From Aureobasidium sp. EXF-3400 (Eukaryota; Ascomycota; Dothideomycetes; Dothideales; Saccotheciaceae), in the NCBI GenBank assembly GCA_024195585.1, contig SWBL01000082.1, forward strand, positions 62,001 through 126,000: a stretch of 64,000 bases of DNA. The letters are read 5' to 3'. The stretch's first letter is position 1. The number at the start of each line of letters is the position of its first letter. This document shows, piece after piece, positions 1-10,679 of the stretch. The position numbers and the translations under genes are program-made. Below the pieces are notes generated by a model. It was not told where the DNA came from and did not search any database. It saw nothing but the letters and a program-made list of their open reading frames with translations.

Positions 1-127
1 ACGCGGCCGAGGCGCATGCACAGACGCCGCCGCGAAGCAATGCAATGCAATCCAAACATTAGGTATCAATCTTGCTGTCCCTCCTTTACCCCTCCATCAT
101 CAACCCACCTCCGTCTTCGTCTCCAAC

Positions 128-2047
128 ATGGCTTCCGTGTCGTCGCTGGACCAAGACATGCGCAACTTGCGCATGTCAAAATATACTCCACAAGCCGCCA
201 ACGAAGTTCGCTCGTGGATTGAACAAACGCTCGGCGAAACACTACCATCGGGTGATCTTCTCCAGGATGTACTCAAGGATGGTGTTATTCTGTGCAGACT
301 CGCCAACCTAACTCTACCTGCTCCGGGACTCAAGTTCAAAAGATCCGCCATGCCCTTCGTCCAGATGGAAAACATCTCACATTTCCTGCGGGCCTGTGAA
401 TCCCCTCCGCTAAACATGCCTGCTCACGATCGCTTCCTCACCGTCGACTTGTTCGAGTCCAAGGATCCCGCCCAAGTTCTTCAGTGTATCAGCGCATTCA
501 GTCGCGTGGCTCATGCTGTCAGTCCGACCAACTTCCCCAACACCATCGGCCCACAAAGGAGCGCAACTTTGAGTCCCGCCGCTACTGGTCCCACTGCCAG
601 AAATGCCCGACCAGTCGCCCCGAGCCCCCTCTCTGCTAAACCTTCGTTCGCTGTCCCCTCGTCCAGATCTATGAGCCCTGCTCTCAGTGTAGGCTCCTCC
701 AGCTCTCGCGCAACCGAGAACGGTCTCAAATCACCTCGAGGTACAGTTAGTAGCTGGACCAAAGCAGGTGATCGAGGCAACACAGCACCCGCATGGAACA
801 TTGCTCAGTATGGATACATGGGCGGCGCTAGTCAAGGCAACCAGGGAGTCATGTTTGGTGGTAGAAGACAAATCACTACCGCCGCACCTCACGTTCCTGG
901 ACAGGGCGAATCCGACTTCGGAAAGAGACGTCGTGAAAGAGAAGCCGAAGAAGAACGTCTTAAACAAGAGGCCGAGGAGGCAGAATACAAGAGACAGAAC
1001 GAACGGGAAGCCGAGGAAGAGCGCAATCGAATCGCCGAGGAACAAATATGGGAGGAAGAAGCCCGTCGTACAAGAGAGCAAGAGAGACAACAAATCCTGA
1101 AGCAAAAGCGACAATGGGAAGAGCAAGAGCGCAGATGGAAGGTCGAGGAAGAAGCTCGTCAAAGAGAGCAGGAAGCAGATCTGAAAGGGCAACATTTGAG
1201 TCAACATCAGGCCGATCAAGGCGCTCGCAGATCCAGCGCACACGAAGACACGCCCGAAAGGTTGAGAGTTCGCGAACTCGAGAAACAGCTCGAAGAGGCT
1301 AGAGAGCGTGAGCGTCAGTATCAACAAGAGCGCGAGGAGCGCGTGCGTCAGAACAGCATTCACTCAAGGCCGTCTACTGCAAGATCGGAACAGGAAACCG
1401 ATCCGATACCTAGGGCGCCCTCACCGAAGGATAGCGACGTATCTTGGGCACCGATAGAGGATGAAGTACTCAACAGGAAAATGCCTCCGCCTGAGATGCC
1501 CCGCGGTTCATCAAGACCTCTTCCGACACCAGCGCCAAGGCAGCAACCAATCCTACCTGAGCGTACAGCCTCTCCAGCTGGACCACGTCCTCTACCGGAA
1601 CCTTCGGCATATCGTCCGGCTTCACCAGCACCGACACGAACAGACCGCTACCTTGTCGACAACCCAGCACCCGTGTCATCAAAGCCTGTCACTCACCAAC
1701 CACGAGAAATGGGCTACACTTCAACATATGAGGAACAAAGCGATAGAGACCGTCGCATTGCATCACAACAAACGACCAAGGCTGGAGGATGGGCATCTAA
1801 GTCTCTCCTGGAACGTGAAATGGAACGCGAAAGAGAGAGACAGAGGGAATGGGAGGCTAACCAACAATCGACCAAGGAAGTAGCCAAAGACTCGAGCCAA
1901 GGAAGCGGCGCAGGCCAGAGCTGGGATGTCCATCAATATGGTTACATGGGAGGAGACAGCCAGAACCGAGGTTCCAGCTCGGGCAGTGGGATTGGATTTG
2001 GTGGACGACGCCAGATCATCGGACCCCGCCCCCCTCCAGGCTCTTGA
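128..2047 (+). CDS. Calponin-homology (CH) domain protein with two calponin-type repeats
   Basis: Single-exon gene of 639 aa; the ATG at 128 directly precedes the CH domain. A CH domain (about residues 25-131) should bind F-actin. Two copies of a calponin-like repeat sharing QYGYMGG and FGGRRQI lie at about 222-250 and 597-629. Between them are an E/R/Q-rich coiled coil (about 265-430) and a Pro/Ser-rich disordered stretch. Small fungal transgelins of the Scp1/Stg1 type have one CH domain and one repeat in roughly 200 aa, so this protein is a much longer relative, probably an actin bundler or scaffold; that role is inferred. The next gene is on the same strand, 470 bp downstream. The CH fold and the repeats are clear; the cellular role is not. 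Confidence 0.85.
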   Translation: MASVSSLDQDMRNLRMSKYTPQAANEVRSWIEQTLGETLPSGDLLQDVLKDGVILCRLANLTLPAPGLKFKRSAMPFVQMENISHFLRACESPPLNMPAHDRFLTVDLFESKDPAQVLQCISAFSRVAHAVSPTNFPNTIGPQRSATLSPAATGPTARNARPVAPSPLSAKPSFAVPSSRSMSPALSVGSSSSRATENGLKSPRGTVSSWTKAGDRGNTAPAWNIAQYGYMGGASQGNQGVMFGGRRQITTAAPHVPGQGESDFGKRRREREAEEERLKQEAEEAEYKRQNEREAEEERNRIAEEQIWEEEARRTREQERQQILKQKRQWEEQERRWKVEEEARQREQEADLKGQHLSQHQADQGARRSSAHEDTPERLRVRELEKQLEEARERERQYQQEREERVRQNSIHSRPSTARSEQETDPIPRAPSPKDSDVSWAPIEDEVLNRKMPPPEMPRGSSRPLPTPAPRQQPILPERTASPAGPRPLPEPSAYRPASPAPTRTDRYLVDNPAPVSSKPVTHQPREMGYTSTYEEQSDRDRRIASQQTTKAGGWASKSLLEREMERERERQREWEANQQSTKEVAKDSSQGSGAGQSWDVHQYGYMGGDSQNRGSSSGSGIGFGGRRQIIGPRPPPGS

Positions 2048-2517
2048 TGGACACGCGAAACAGCAAGACGAACGCAGAGTCTTCTGAGCAAGTAATAATG
2101 TGTACATAGAAGAATTGTTCGAAAGACATGGCAGTCGTCTGGCATTTAGAAGTTGACTCGAGCAATTTGACATGTGAATATGGCCCATGCGCTGCTGACC
2201 CCATGACGTAGGGGTATTTTTGAAGTCTTTGAGGCTGCAGAGGGCGGGCAGGCGCTGGCGGGAAAAGTCTTTCTTGCATAATAGTCACGCTCCACTTGGT
2301 TCCCTGCTCTTCGAGTTGCTTCCTAACTACTCGACCCAAGGACCTATCTTCTGTAGCATCTAATGGAAGTGAAGCTGCCTCGTCCATTTCTCTATATACG
2401 CCACGCCTCGACTCCCATACAGTAACCCGCATCCACTAGCCGCACTATTATAAGCGACCCCTCTTCTTTACACCGCCACCTTTACACTTCTCACTACACA
2501 CACACGAGACACTCAAG
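2048..2517. other. Intergenic spacer, CH protein to IFRD gene
   Basis: No gene seen. The right end looks like a promoter: a TATA-like ATTATAAG at 2447-2454 lies about 65 bp before the next ATG and is followed by a pyrimidine-rich leader. Confidence 0.5.
2447..2454 (+). promoter_or_regulatory. TATA-like element of the IFRD gene
   Basis: ATTATAAG lies about 65 bp upstream of the ATG at 2518 and is followed by a CT-rich leader, as is common in filamentous fungi. Confidence 0.35.
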
Positions 2518-3906
2518 ATGCACGATTTGCGAAAACAAGTGCTCCTCGAGAGCGGCAAGACGCTGTCAAAGAAGGCGAAAGCCAAGCAGGCCATGGGCTC
2601 TGCCGCCAGCTCAAAGCAAAACTCACCCAACGCCTCGAGAGCGGGCTCGAGAGTCGCCAGTCGCCAGGCCTCTGACGATGAAGCTGACTTCAGTGACTCG
2701 ACAACTCAGTTCAGGTATGTGTCCTTATGTTCTGATTCGCATCGTTTGGTCGCTCATTTTCTTGCCAGTGTCAACTCCTTCGATGAACTTCGACCCGAAG
2801 ACATCGACGCGCCCGAGGATGCTTGGGTCGCACAATTGAACGAGCGTATGGAGCATCTTATCGAACGCAAGAGAAGCAGTGTTCAAGGCCGCGAAGAGAG
2901 TCTCTCGGTCCTCTCTCACCTTCTCATGGCACATTACGCCCAACGTCACGTCCGTCCGAAGCTCAGCGAACTGGTCCCAGCTCTTCTCAAATGCGCCAAA
3001 GGTGGTCAGTCAGACAATGAAACTGCTCTAGCCCTCAAAGCCCTCAGTTTGTTGATCATCACTGAGCCCTCCGGTTCTATTTACGACGCCATGATCCGTC
3101 CTCTCAAGGGCATAATTTCTTCTTCCGAGTCATCTTCCGTCATGGTCGCCGCTATTCATACTCTCGGGATAGCTACATTCTACGGTGGTGTCGGCCTGGA
3201 CGAAACACAGGAAATCATGGACTTCTACCTCGAGATTATCGAATCTGACGGTCACTCTGTCGAAGCAGCTGATGACGGAAATGTCGTAGCCGCTGCCTTG
3301 CAGGAGTGGGGATTCCTCGCTACACAGTTCGAGGGCATGGAAGACACGAGCGAAGAGCCAATGGAGGCGTTCGTCGAGCAGCTCGAGTCTAGTGACGCGA
3401 GTGTCGTAATTGCTGCCGGCGAGAATATTGCTCTCCTTTTCGAGAAAAGTTGGTCAGAACTGGAAGAAGATGAGGAACCAGAACGCAAAGCCGAAGAAGA
3501 TGACGAGGAAGAATCGGATCCAACTGCCAAGGGCATGGTCAAACGCTACACCGTGTGGCGCCAGGAGCATCAACTGAAGCATACACTCAGCGCTCTCGCC
3601 CAAGCACATGGCAAACGCATATCTAGAAAAGACAAGAAGGAACTGCACTCCAGCTTCGCTGATATCCTCAGCACCGTGGAGCACCCGACAAGAGGCCCTC
3701 GCTACAGCAATGCTATCGACCAGTATACCAACAAAGCATACGGCTCGCGCATGGTTGTCAACATTGGCAAGAACTCAATGAGCATCGATAAGTGGTGGAA
3801 ACTGCATCGCCTACAGTCACTCCGCCGCGCACTCCAAGGCGGGTTCATTGTTCATTACGAGGACAACCAAGTCGTGTTCGATTCATTGCCCGTTGAATTG
3901 GACTGA
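2518..3906 (+). CDS. Interferon-related developmental regulator (IFRD) family protein
   Basis: Two exons, 2518-2714 and 2769-3906, giving 444 aa. The 54-nt intron (GTATGT..CAG) is a multiple of three and has no stop, so the frame also stays open if it is retained. Removing it gives the smooth join QFSVNSFDEL expected in this family. The N-terminus is basic and Ser-rich. An armadillo-like IFRD repeat region covers about 60-330, an acidic patch (EEDEEPERKAEEDDEEE) follows, and the C-terminal IFRD_C block contains YGSRMVVNIGKNSMSIDKWW. Animal IFRD proteins are transcription or translation co-regulators. The fungal role is uncertain. The family call is firm. Confidence 0.88.
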   Translation: MHDLRKQVLLESGKTLSKKAKAKQAMGSAASSKQNSPNASRAGSRVASRQASDDEADFSDSTTQFRYVSLCSDSHRLVAHFLASVNSFDELRPEDIDAPEDAWVAQLNERMEHLIERKRSSVQGREESLSVLSHLLMAHYAQRHVRPKLSELVPALLKCAKGGQSDNETALALKALSLLIITEPSGSIYDAMIRPLKGIISSSESSSVMVAAIHTLGIATFYGGVGLDETQEIMDFYLEIIESDGHSVEAADDGNVVAAALQEWGFLATQFEGMEDTSEEPMEAFVEQLESSDASVVIAAGENIALLFEKSWSELEEDEEPERKAEEDDEEESDPTAKGMVKRYTVWRQEHQLKHTLSALAQAHGKRISRKDKKELHSSFADILSTVEHPTRGPRYSNAIDQYTNKAYGSRMVVNIGKNSMSIDKWWKLHRLQSLRRALQGGFIVHYEDNQVVFDSLPVELD

Positions 3907-4300
3907 TCCCGCCTTCGGCCTTTCTCTTTCTTACGATCATAAAAACATCATGATTTCTTATTTCAGCATAGGAGTTGTGGATGCTTGAGCGTTGGTTTTC
4001 CTTTCTTCGTTCCTGATTATCCTAACATAGCATACCATTTTTCGAACCAATTTTCGAACTACAACCAGTCATCATTCTTGCAAGCTTAGTGTGTTTTCTG
4101 TTTATTTGTTTTGTGCCAATAGTGTTTCAGCTGCCTAGTGTTCATGCGATGTGAAGGCCTCAGGAAGCTTCCATGCCAGGGTCGTGCCCCATACATACAA
4201 TTCGTTCTATCTCGTGTCCTATTTTCTATGGCACTTCCAAGATCAGGTATCTATACTGAGGTCCATACCTTTATTGTAGCCGTTTGTATAGCTATAAATG

Positions 4301-4336
4301 ATCACGCCGTTTAGGGAATCTTCGGCCTAACGTGAT
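4301..4336. repeat. Bulged inverted repeat
   Basis: ATCACG plus TTAGG on the left (4301-4306, 4311-4315) pair with CCTAA plus CGTGAT on the right (4326-4336). A 4-nt bulge (CCGT) and a 10-nt loop give 11 pairs. Function unknown. Confidence 0.4.
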
Positions 4337-4452
4337 GGCGTTTCCTTCAAAACTTACGTCCTTAACTTAAAGCTTTATCTCTATAGCATGGGGATCGGAC
4401 TCGGTATCCGTCGAGCCATCGTCCCGTTGGCGTTGCATCATCGTAGACGATG

Positions 4453-4468
4453 TACAATGTACATTGTA
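4453..4468. repeat. 16-bp perfect palindrome
   Basis: TACAATGTACATTGTA equals its own reverse complement. It lies about 410 bp upstream of the carboxypeptidase ATG and could be a dimeric regulator site. Chance is also possible. Confidence 0.4.
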
Positions 4469-4811
4469 TCGCGAAGCTTCCTCCTCTTCCTCCTGCGCAG
4501 CCAGACCATCGGTTCAGAATTGTTTACTCCTGTCGTGGATCCTACGGAGTATGCGTGTCGTCGATTGCAACCCTTTGCTTATCGCAATCAAGCTTCCTAT
4601 TCTGTGGGGTGACGTGTTTGGCCGATTCCCTAGGCTTGTTTTGGCAGGAGGCAGATGTGTTTAACATCCAAGGCGCACAAGGTGATCTGTTCGCTAGCCT
4701 GTGCAATGCAATCAACACATTTTCTTAGCCTCCGAGGCAATTGTTTGCAAGGAGCCGCCGATCACAGGCTATCCGGTCCTGCAACTCGTATTCATGGCTT
4801 CTTTTCCTGAG

Positions 4812-4817
4812 TATAAA
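4812..4817 (+). promoter_or_regulatory. TATA box of the carboxypeptidase gene
   Basis: TATAAA about 60 bp upstream of the ATG at 4877, in a position typical of a fungal core promoter. Confidence 0.5.
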
Positions 4818-4876
4818 GCAATGGTCTTGTCCTCTGAGCCTGGACGATACCTCCTACAAGGTTTCTCGACACTACA

Positions 4877-6784
4877 ATGAAGATCTCTGTGGTTTCTACG
4901 TTGCTTTTGGCCACCAGTGCAATTGCCGACCGCAGCCCTCAGCATGTCAACAAGAAGCTGCCTGAGCGTATGCGCCGTGAACCTGCTGGTCTTCCTGCTG
5001 TAGGTCTGGACAAGAGAGCTGTCACCAAGAAGAAGCATCACATCATTCCTCAGAACAAGAACACGACAAGTATGTATCAACATTCCAGGCGGGGTTCTGG
5101 ATCTAGGCTCCACATACGACGACTCCGGCCGTGGTGAAGCCTGGACAATTATGGATCATGCTAATGAAATGCAGAGTATGCTGTCGATGGTACCAAGATT
5201 CCCGACGTTGATTTCGATATTGGTAAGCATAATGCCATAATTATGGCTGTTGCATAGTTGACCATTTCTCAGGCGAAAGTTATGCCGGTCTGATGCCCAT
5301 CTCTTCCCAAAAGAACGCCAGCGAGCTTTACTTCTGGTTCTTCCCTTCAGAGGACACCCATGCAAGCGACGAGATTCTCATCTGGCTCAATGGTGGTCCG
5401 GGCTGCAGCAGTCTTGAGGGCTTGCTGCAAGAGAATGGACCCTTCCTGTAAGCGTGTACCATTTTCTCACACGAGAAAACTGCTAACCATACCCCCTTAC
5501 TTTCCAGATGGCAATACGGTACCTACGCTCCGGTCAAGAACAACTACAACTGGAACAACCTTACCAACACTATCTGGGTTGAACAACCTGCAGGCACTGG
5601 TTTCAGTTCAAAGGGTAGCACTCCTGGTGCAACCAGTGAGGAGCAAGTCGCAGAACAATTTGCTGGGTTCTGGAAGAACTTCATCGAGACCTTTGGTCTT
5701 CAACACAAGAAGATCTATGTTACCGGCGAAAGTTATGCTGGCTTCTACGTCCCTTGTCAGTACACTCGAGATGTACAGATAAGAAGAGCTTCGCTAATAT
5801 TTTCTCATAGACATCGCCGACAACTTCATCCAGAAGAACGACTCGGCTCTCTACGATGTTCATGGTATCATGATCTTTGATCCTTCAATCTCCTACGATG
5901 TTGTGCTGCAGGATATCCCAGCCACTTCATACGTTGACCACTGGAGTGGATTGTTCAACCTGAACCAGACCTTCATGGACGACATCCACAACCGCTCCGA
6001 CAAGTGTGGCTACACTTCTTTCATCGAAGAGGCTCTCACTTTCCCTCCCAAGGGTCTGCTTCCTACTCCTCCCAACGCAGATTACAGCATGCCTGGCTGT
6101 GAGCTCTGGAACGATATCTACAACGCTGTCAGCCTTGTCAACCCTTGTTTCGATATCTACCAGATCGCCACTACCTGTCCGTTGCTCTGGGATGTTCTCG
6201 GTTTCCCCGGAAGCTTCGACTACCTGCCCGAAGGTGCTTCCATTTACTTCAATAGAACCGACGTTCAGAAGGCCATCAACGCCCCTGTTCAAGAATGGGA
6301 GGAGTGCACTGGTGGTATTCTCCGCAAGGACACCAGCGAATACACTTCGTTGAGTGTTTTGCCCAAAGTCATCGAACATACCAACAATGTCATCATCGGA
6401 CAAGGCATGCTCGACTATATCATCTCATACAACGGTACCCTTGTTGCGATCCAAAATATGACTTACAATGGCGCTCAAGGTTTCAGCCATGGTCCTCAGA
6501 CTTGGAGTGATTTCTTTGTTCCTTATCATTCTGAGCTCAACCAGGGCGATCTTGCCGGCTCGGGTGTTCAGGGCAAGTACAACACCGAGCGTGGCTTGAC
6601 CTTTGCTACGGTTCAACTGTCGGGTCATATGATCCCGCAATATGCTCCATCCTCTGCCTACCGCCTGGTCGAGAAGCTTCTTGGCCGTGTCAAGACTCTC
6701 GGCACCGAGACCAACTTCAGCACTCAGAAGGGTAACTTCGGTAACGGCCTCAACTTCATCACTGCCAATGTGACCACCAACTAG
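4877..6784 (+). CDS. Serine carboxypeptidase (peptidase family S10), secreted or vacuolar
   Basis: Five exons: 4877-5069, 5175-5222, 5273-5447, 5508-5755, 5811-6784; 545 aa. It removes C-terminal residues from peptides in an acidic compartment or outside the cell. Residues 1-18 form a hydrophobic signal peptide, followed by a basic propeptide-like stretch. The S10 motifs are in order: [10 protein letters not shown] (oxyanion region), GESYAG with catalytic Ser214, Asp423 in GQGMLDY and His494 in LSGHMIPQ, so the triad is complete. Several N-x-S/T sites suggest glycosylation. All five exons join in frame. There is no C-terminal hydrophobic anchor. Substrate preference cannot be read from sequence. 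Confidence 0.93.
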
Positions 6785-7145
6785 ATGGGAGAAGAGAAGG
6801 AAGTGATTTAGGCATCTGCCGAAGTAATAGACACTAGTGTAACATATAGAATACGATTTTGTAATATCTAGCCAGGAACAAATTCCTGAACACGACAATC
6901 ATAATTCGTAATGCTTTGCGTAACATTCAGCAATTGAAAGCAATTCGAAGAGACTAGGCTTCGGAATCAGCATGTGTTCGTGACACTATCAATGAATCTA
7001 ACGAGATGCGTTCGAGGCAGGAACGATGCACCAACCTGAGCCTTCCAGACTTCGAGCTGACAATCGCAGACACCCATTCTTCTCTGCAGAGCAAACTCCT
7101 TGCAGAACATAAGTTTTGATTCGCGCCTTCTATCTAACAGCAGTC
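6785..7145. other. Intergenic spacer
   Basis: 361 bp between two rightward genes. Nothing recognisable beyond AT-rich sequence after the carboxypeptidase stop. Confidence 0.4.
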
Positions 7146-8004
7146 ATGTTCTGCACATCGCTCCGTCGCCGCTCGTCCTTTGTATCAATCGTTCCTCTGT
7201 TAGTTGCACCGTCTGGTCTCGCAGTCAAAGGTATGTCAGACATCCTTATCTCACACCTTGAAGCACTGTATCTGATTGTCCGATCACACAGAATCGTCGC
7301 TTCAATCGCATGACATTGCTTTGCCCCTCGTCGAACTTCCACAAGGCACCAATGCAACCAAACCAGAACGAGTACTGCGACTGCTGTTGCTATCACCAAA
7401 CAGCATGTCAGAAGAAAGACTGCCAACCACGATCGCACGCATCCAACACTTTGTTGCACTTACAGGTGGTCTTGATGTCGCCATCGTCTTATCACTGTCC
7501 ACATCCAAGCCCTTCTCTTCGGCCAAAGACCTTCTGAGTGCTTCGCAAGTTGACGGTATGGATGGACTACGCAGTTACGCACTCCTTCAAGCACAGTTCA
7601 TGACAAGACCGGAACTCGGATGGGTACCAGTCCTACCTCTGGCGAAGCTGGATGGTATCGTTGAGCTCGTCAAGACACATGCACAGTCGATAAGCCGACC
7701 CAAACCCAAGCCTTCGTCTGCCGTACGCCCCTTGGACATGCTGGCACACTGTTCTCCTGATCTACCAATACCTCCCCTCGCTGTCAATTTGGCCTCAGAT
7801 GTCTTCTCTTCTTTGGGCCATGTAGCTCAAGCTGCAATTGCTCATCGTGCAAGCTCATCCATGCATGGCTCTGGAGGCGTTACTTCCTCAGATGATTCTC
7901 TGCAGAGCGACCGGTCTGGGTTCAGTGTTTTAGCAGAGCAGTTAGACACCGAGGTCATAGAGAACATGATAGACTTCTGGATCGAGGACTGGGCTATCGA
8001 ATAA
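7146..8004 (+). CDS. Unrecognised fungal protein
   Basis: Two exons, 7146-7230 and 7292-8004, 265 aa. The 61-nt intron has a GTATGT donor and a CACAG acceptor, and the frame joins as LAVKESSLQSH. I do not recognise the family. The N-terminus is basic, then hydrophobic (SIVPLLVAPSGLAV), and could be a targeting signal. The middle has alternating hydrophobic strands (RVLRLLLLSPNS, DVAIVLSLS, ELGWVPVLPL), suggesting a folded alpha/beta domain rather than a spurious frame. The C-terminal 60 residues are Ser-rich, then acidic (IDFWIEDWAIE). It converges on Doa1/PLAA with 118 bp between stop codons. Coding status is likely; function unknown. Confidence 0.65.
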
Positions 8005-8122
8005 GGTTGGACGTATCAGTGGAGAAACATGTTGAGGGTAACTCTTCTTGTGTGCTTTGATGCTTTATCGTCTATAGTCAATAGCTTTCGTTATACATAT
8101 CTCGCTTTTTGTTTTCCTGTAA

Positions 8123-10679
8123 TCACTTCAACTGATCTCTCATCTCGTTGGTGACAGCCTTGATTCTGTTCTCCTTGCCCAAAGCACTCTTCTCGATGCT
8201 CTGAAGGACACTACCCATGTCCTTGGCTTGGGCGACTTCCTTTCTGAACTCGTTTCCTAGCGACATCAATGTGCCGACCGCGACAAGCGCTCTATACACA
8301 GCTTCGCTATCGCCGTCTGGCTTAATAACGTTCAAAGCTGCATTGACAACGGCTGCTGCGCGCTGCTCCCTAGTCATGGACTCTGACGAAGGGGCGCCAG
8401 ATGTCAGCAACACGGCATAGTTGATGTACAAAGTCGCAATCGCCGTGGCCAGGTTTTTGTTAGAAGTACTGGAGAATGGCTGAGTAGACGAGATGATATC
8501 CTCAAAGCAGCCGTCGGCAACCAGTCTACCTTCTTCCGTCATGAAGAGGTTGGCAAGAACACGGATAGCCAGCATGGTATTGTTGGGTTTGTCGGTGTTT
8601 GCCTCGAAGATACCACTCTTGGCGAGGGTCTCTACGATTGTACCCTCGCCGCCACTTGTGTGCATGGCGAAAGTCGGGGCAACGGCAGACAATCTGAGAA
8701 GATCGATACCAGGTAGGCGGTTTGCAGATGGCCATTGAGTTGCGACTTTGAGGACTGCACTGAGTTGGTCTGCTTGAGGCTTGGGGTCCTTGGGGCTAGA
8801 CTGTAGTTGTTTGACCAGGTTATCCAAAGCTTGCAGTTCACTCGGCGATAGTGCGAGGTCGGCTGACATGGTGTCATTGAGTTCGCCAATCTTCTTGCGA
8901 ATTGCAGGCAAGTTGGCTGTGGTAATTGAGAGGTACTGAGTTTGAGGCAAGGATCGTGGACGCGAATCTCCCGATGGCTCAGGAGCACCAGCCTCGCCTG
9001 GACGATAACGGTTTTCGCTGCCCCAAGGATCAGCTCCAGGAGTCTGGGTTTGCTGTTGCGAAGACGAGCCCAGCGTTGCTCCTTGGGTGTTGGTGGTGAT
9101 GAAGTTGGCGACTTGGTCCATATAGGTCATGGGCAGCTCATTGTTAGCAATGAATTTGCTTGCCACATCATATGGATTTTGACCAATGTTGTACGGTAGC
9201 TTCAGAGGAGGGGCTCCGTCTGTGATATCGACATCAAAGACAAAATCGTAATCTTTTCCCTCGTGTGTCACCTTGCGACCGCTACTCGCAGCTGCGTCGA
9301 CCACAGTCCCAACCTTTTTGAATCTGTCAGTATGTTGCAGCCAAAAGTCCCTTTGGAGATAATTACGTTAATCCATTGCTGAGCGGCTGATGACCAGGTA
9401 TGAGCGGTCACACTGCCATCTCCTTCCCTAATCATCTGAACTTGACCTTCTTTAGTACCTGACTTTTGTTGGAGGAATTCTTTGTAGCAGTTAGTGACAG
9501 TTCAGGAGGTAAAAGAGTCTTGCAAACGCACCTGGGCCGGGAAGCTGTTCCTTGTTGATCTCCTGGCCTTCACCAGCTGTCTGTTGAGGTATCGAGGACG
9601 AGCTGACACTCTCGTCGAATGCGCGTACGGTCTGCAAGACTTATTAGGAAGGAACGATGAATTCGTTTGGATAACTGACCTCGGCATCTGCGTGGCGGCT
9701 TGGATCTCTGCTGAAGATTCGAATGACTTTATCGCTTGCGCCAGTGACGATGTCATTAGTCTCGGGACACACAGAGACAGCCCAAACTGAGATTGCAGGA
9801 TGTGTGATGGTCTGAATGCATTCGGTGCCCTTCCATACTCTCACGGTTCGGTCTTCGCCAGAACTGACCAGATCGCCGTTGGGAAGAGCTGCAAGAGCGT
9901 AGATAAAGGATGTGTGACCATGCAGTTGCGCAACTTCAACACCATCGAGAGACCAGAGTCTGATGACTTGATCGTTTCCTGCAGAAGCGAAGACAGCGCC
10001 GGAAGGATGGCCAGAGGGAAGCTTGCAGAGAGCGCGGACGACGTCAGGTAGACCAGGGATTGTCTGGAGGAGTTTGCCTCGATTCGAGAAGATGCGAATT
10101 GCCTTGTCGGCACAACCTGTGATGATGGTATTGTCATCGTAGATCATGACTGCCCAGACAGCAGCGTCGTGTCCCTTTAGCTCAGCAGTGCATTCGCCCT
10201 TGGAGATGCTCCAGACTCTTGCTTGGGTATCCCATCCGCCGCTGACAAGGGTATCGCCATCGGGCGAGGCGTCGAGAGAGCAGACGTTGTTGGCGTGGCC
10301 AATAAGCAAGCGTTCGGGGTCTGTCTCGGGACTTTGGAAGGGCGGACGGATGTCGATGATGGTGTCTTTTCCGGCAGAGGCCAGGAGGCCCTCGGAGTGT
10401 GTAGAAGAGGGAGCGACGTAAGCCAGCGAGTTGACGAACGAGGTGGCCTGTACAGCGATCGTGTCATCGTAGGTGGGCGGGTTGGGCGAGGTGAGGAGCC
10501 ACTGTCGGACGGTGCCATCACGCGAGGCCGAGAAGATACAGCGAGCCGAAGGAGATACGACAGCGCGGACCTGAGGGGGATGATAGTCAGCGCTTGGGAT
10601 ATCTGGTTTCGCCGTGCCACTTGCTTACGTCGTCTTCGTGCCCTCTCAGAGACGCCGACAGCTTGAACATGTCGGCCAT
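8123..10679 (-). CDS. DOA1: Phospholipase A2-activating protein homolog (Doa1/Ufd3/Lub1), Cdc48 cofactor
   Basis: Five exons on the minus strand: 10629-10679, 9680-10570, 9532-9631, 9367-9479, 8123-9313; 781 aa. Doa1 binds ubiquitin and Cdc48/p97 and acts in ubiquitin homeostasis and endosomal or ER-linked sorting. The first exon encodes only MADMFKLSASLRGHEDD, the start of the first WD repeat. WD40 repeats fill residues 1 to about 310 (repeated GHxxxV..SGGWD, GCADKAIRIF, SGEDRTVRVW). The PFU ubiquitin-binding domain follows (about 345-455), then an Ala-rich linker, then the alpha-helical PUL domain (about 500-781) that contacts Cdc48. All three domains are present and intact. It is the left partner of a divergent pair separated from the BTB gene by a 2.7-kb spacer. 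Confidence 0.93.

Larger units (their letters stand above)
3907..4876. other. Intergenic spacer, IFRD gene to carboxypeptidase gene (970 bp)
   Basis: No convincing gene. It should hold the 3' end of the IFRD transcript and the carboxypeptidase promoter. A TATAAA box lies at 4812-4817, about 60 bp before the ATG at 4877. A bulged hairpin (4301-4336) and a 16-bp palindrome (4453-4468) lie mid-spacer. The short open frames at 4388-4728 have no recognisable content. Confidence 0.5.

Noticed and set aside
731..1363. 210-codon open frame on the minus strand inside the CH-protein gene
   Set aside because: It is the antisense of a Glu/Arg/Gln-rich coiled coil, which reads as Leu/Phe/Ser-rich; no family features.
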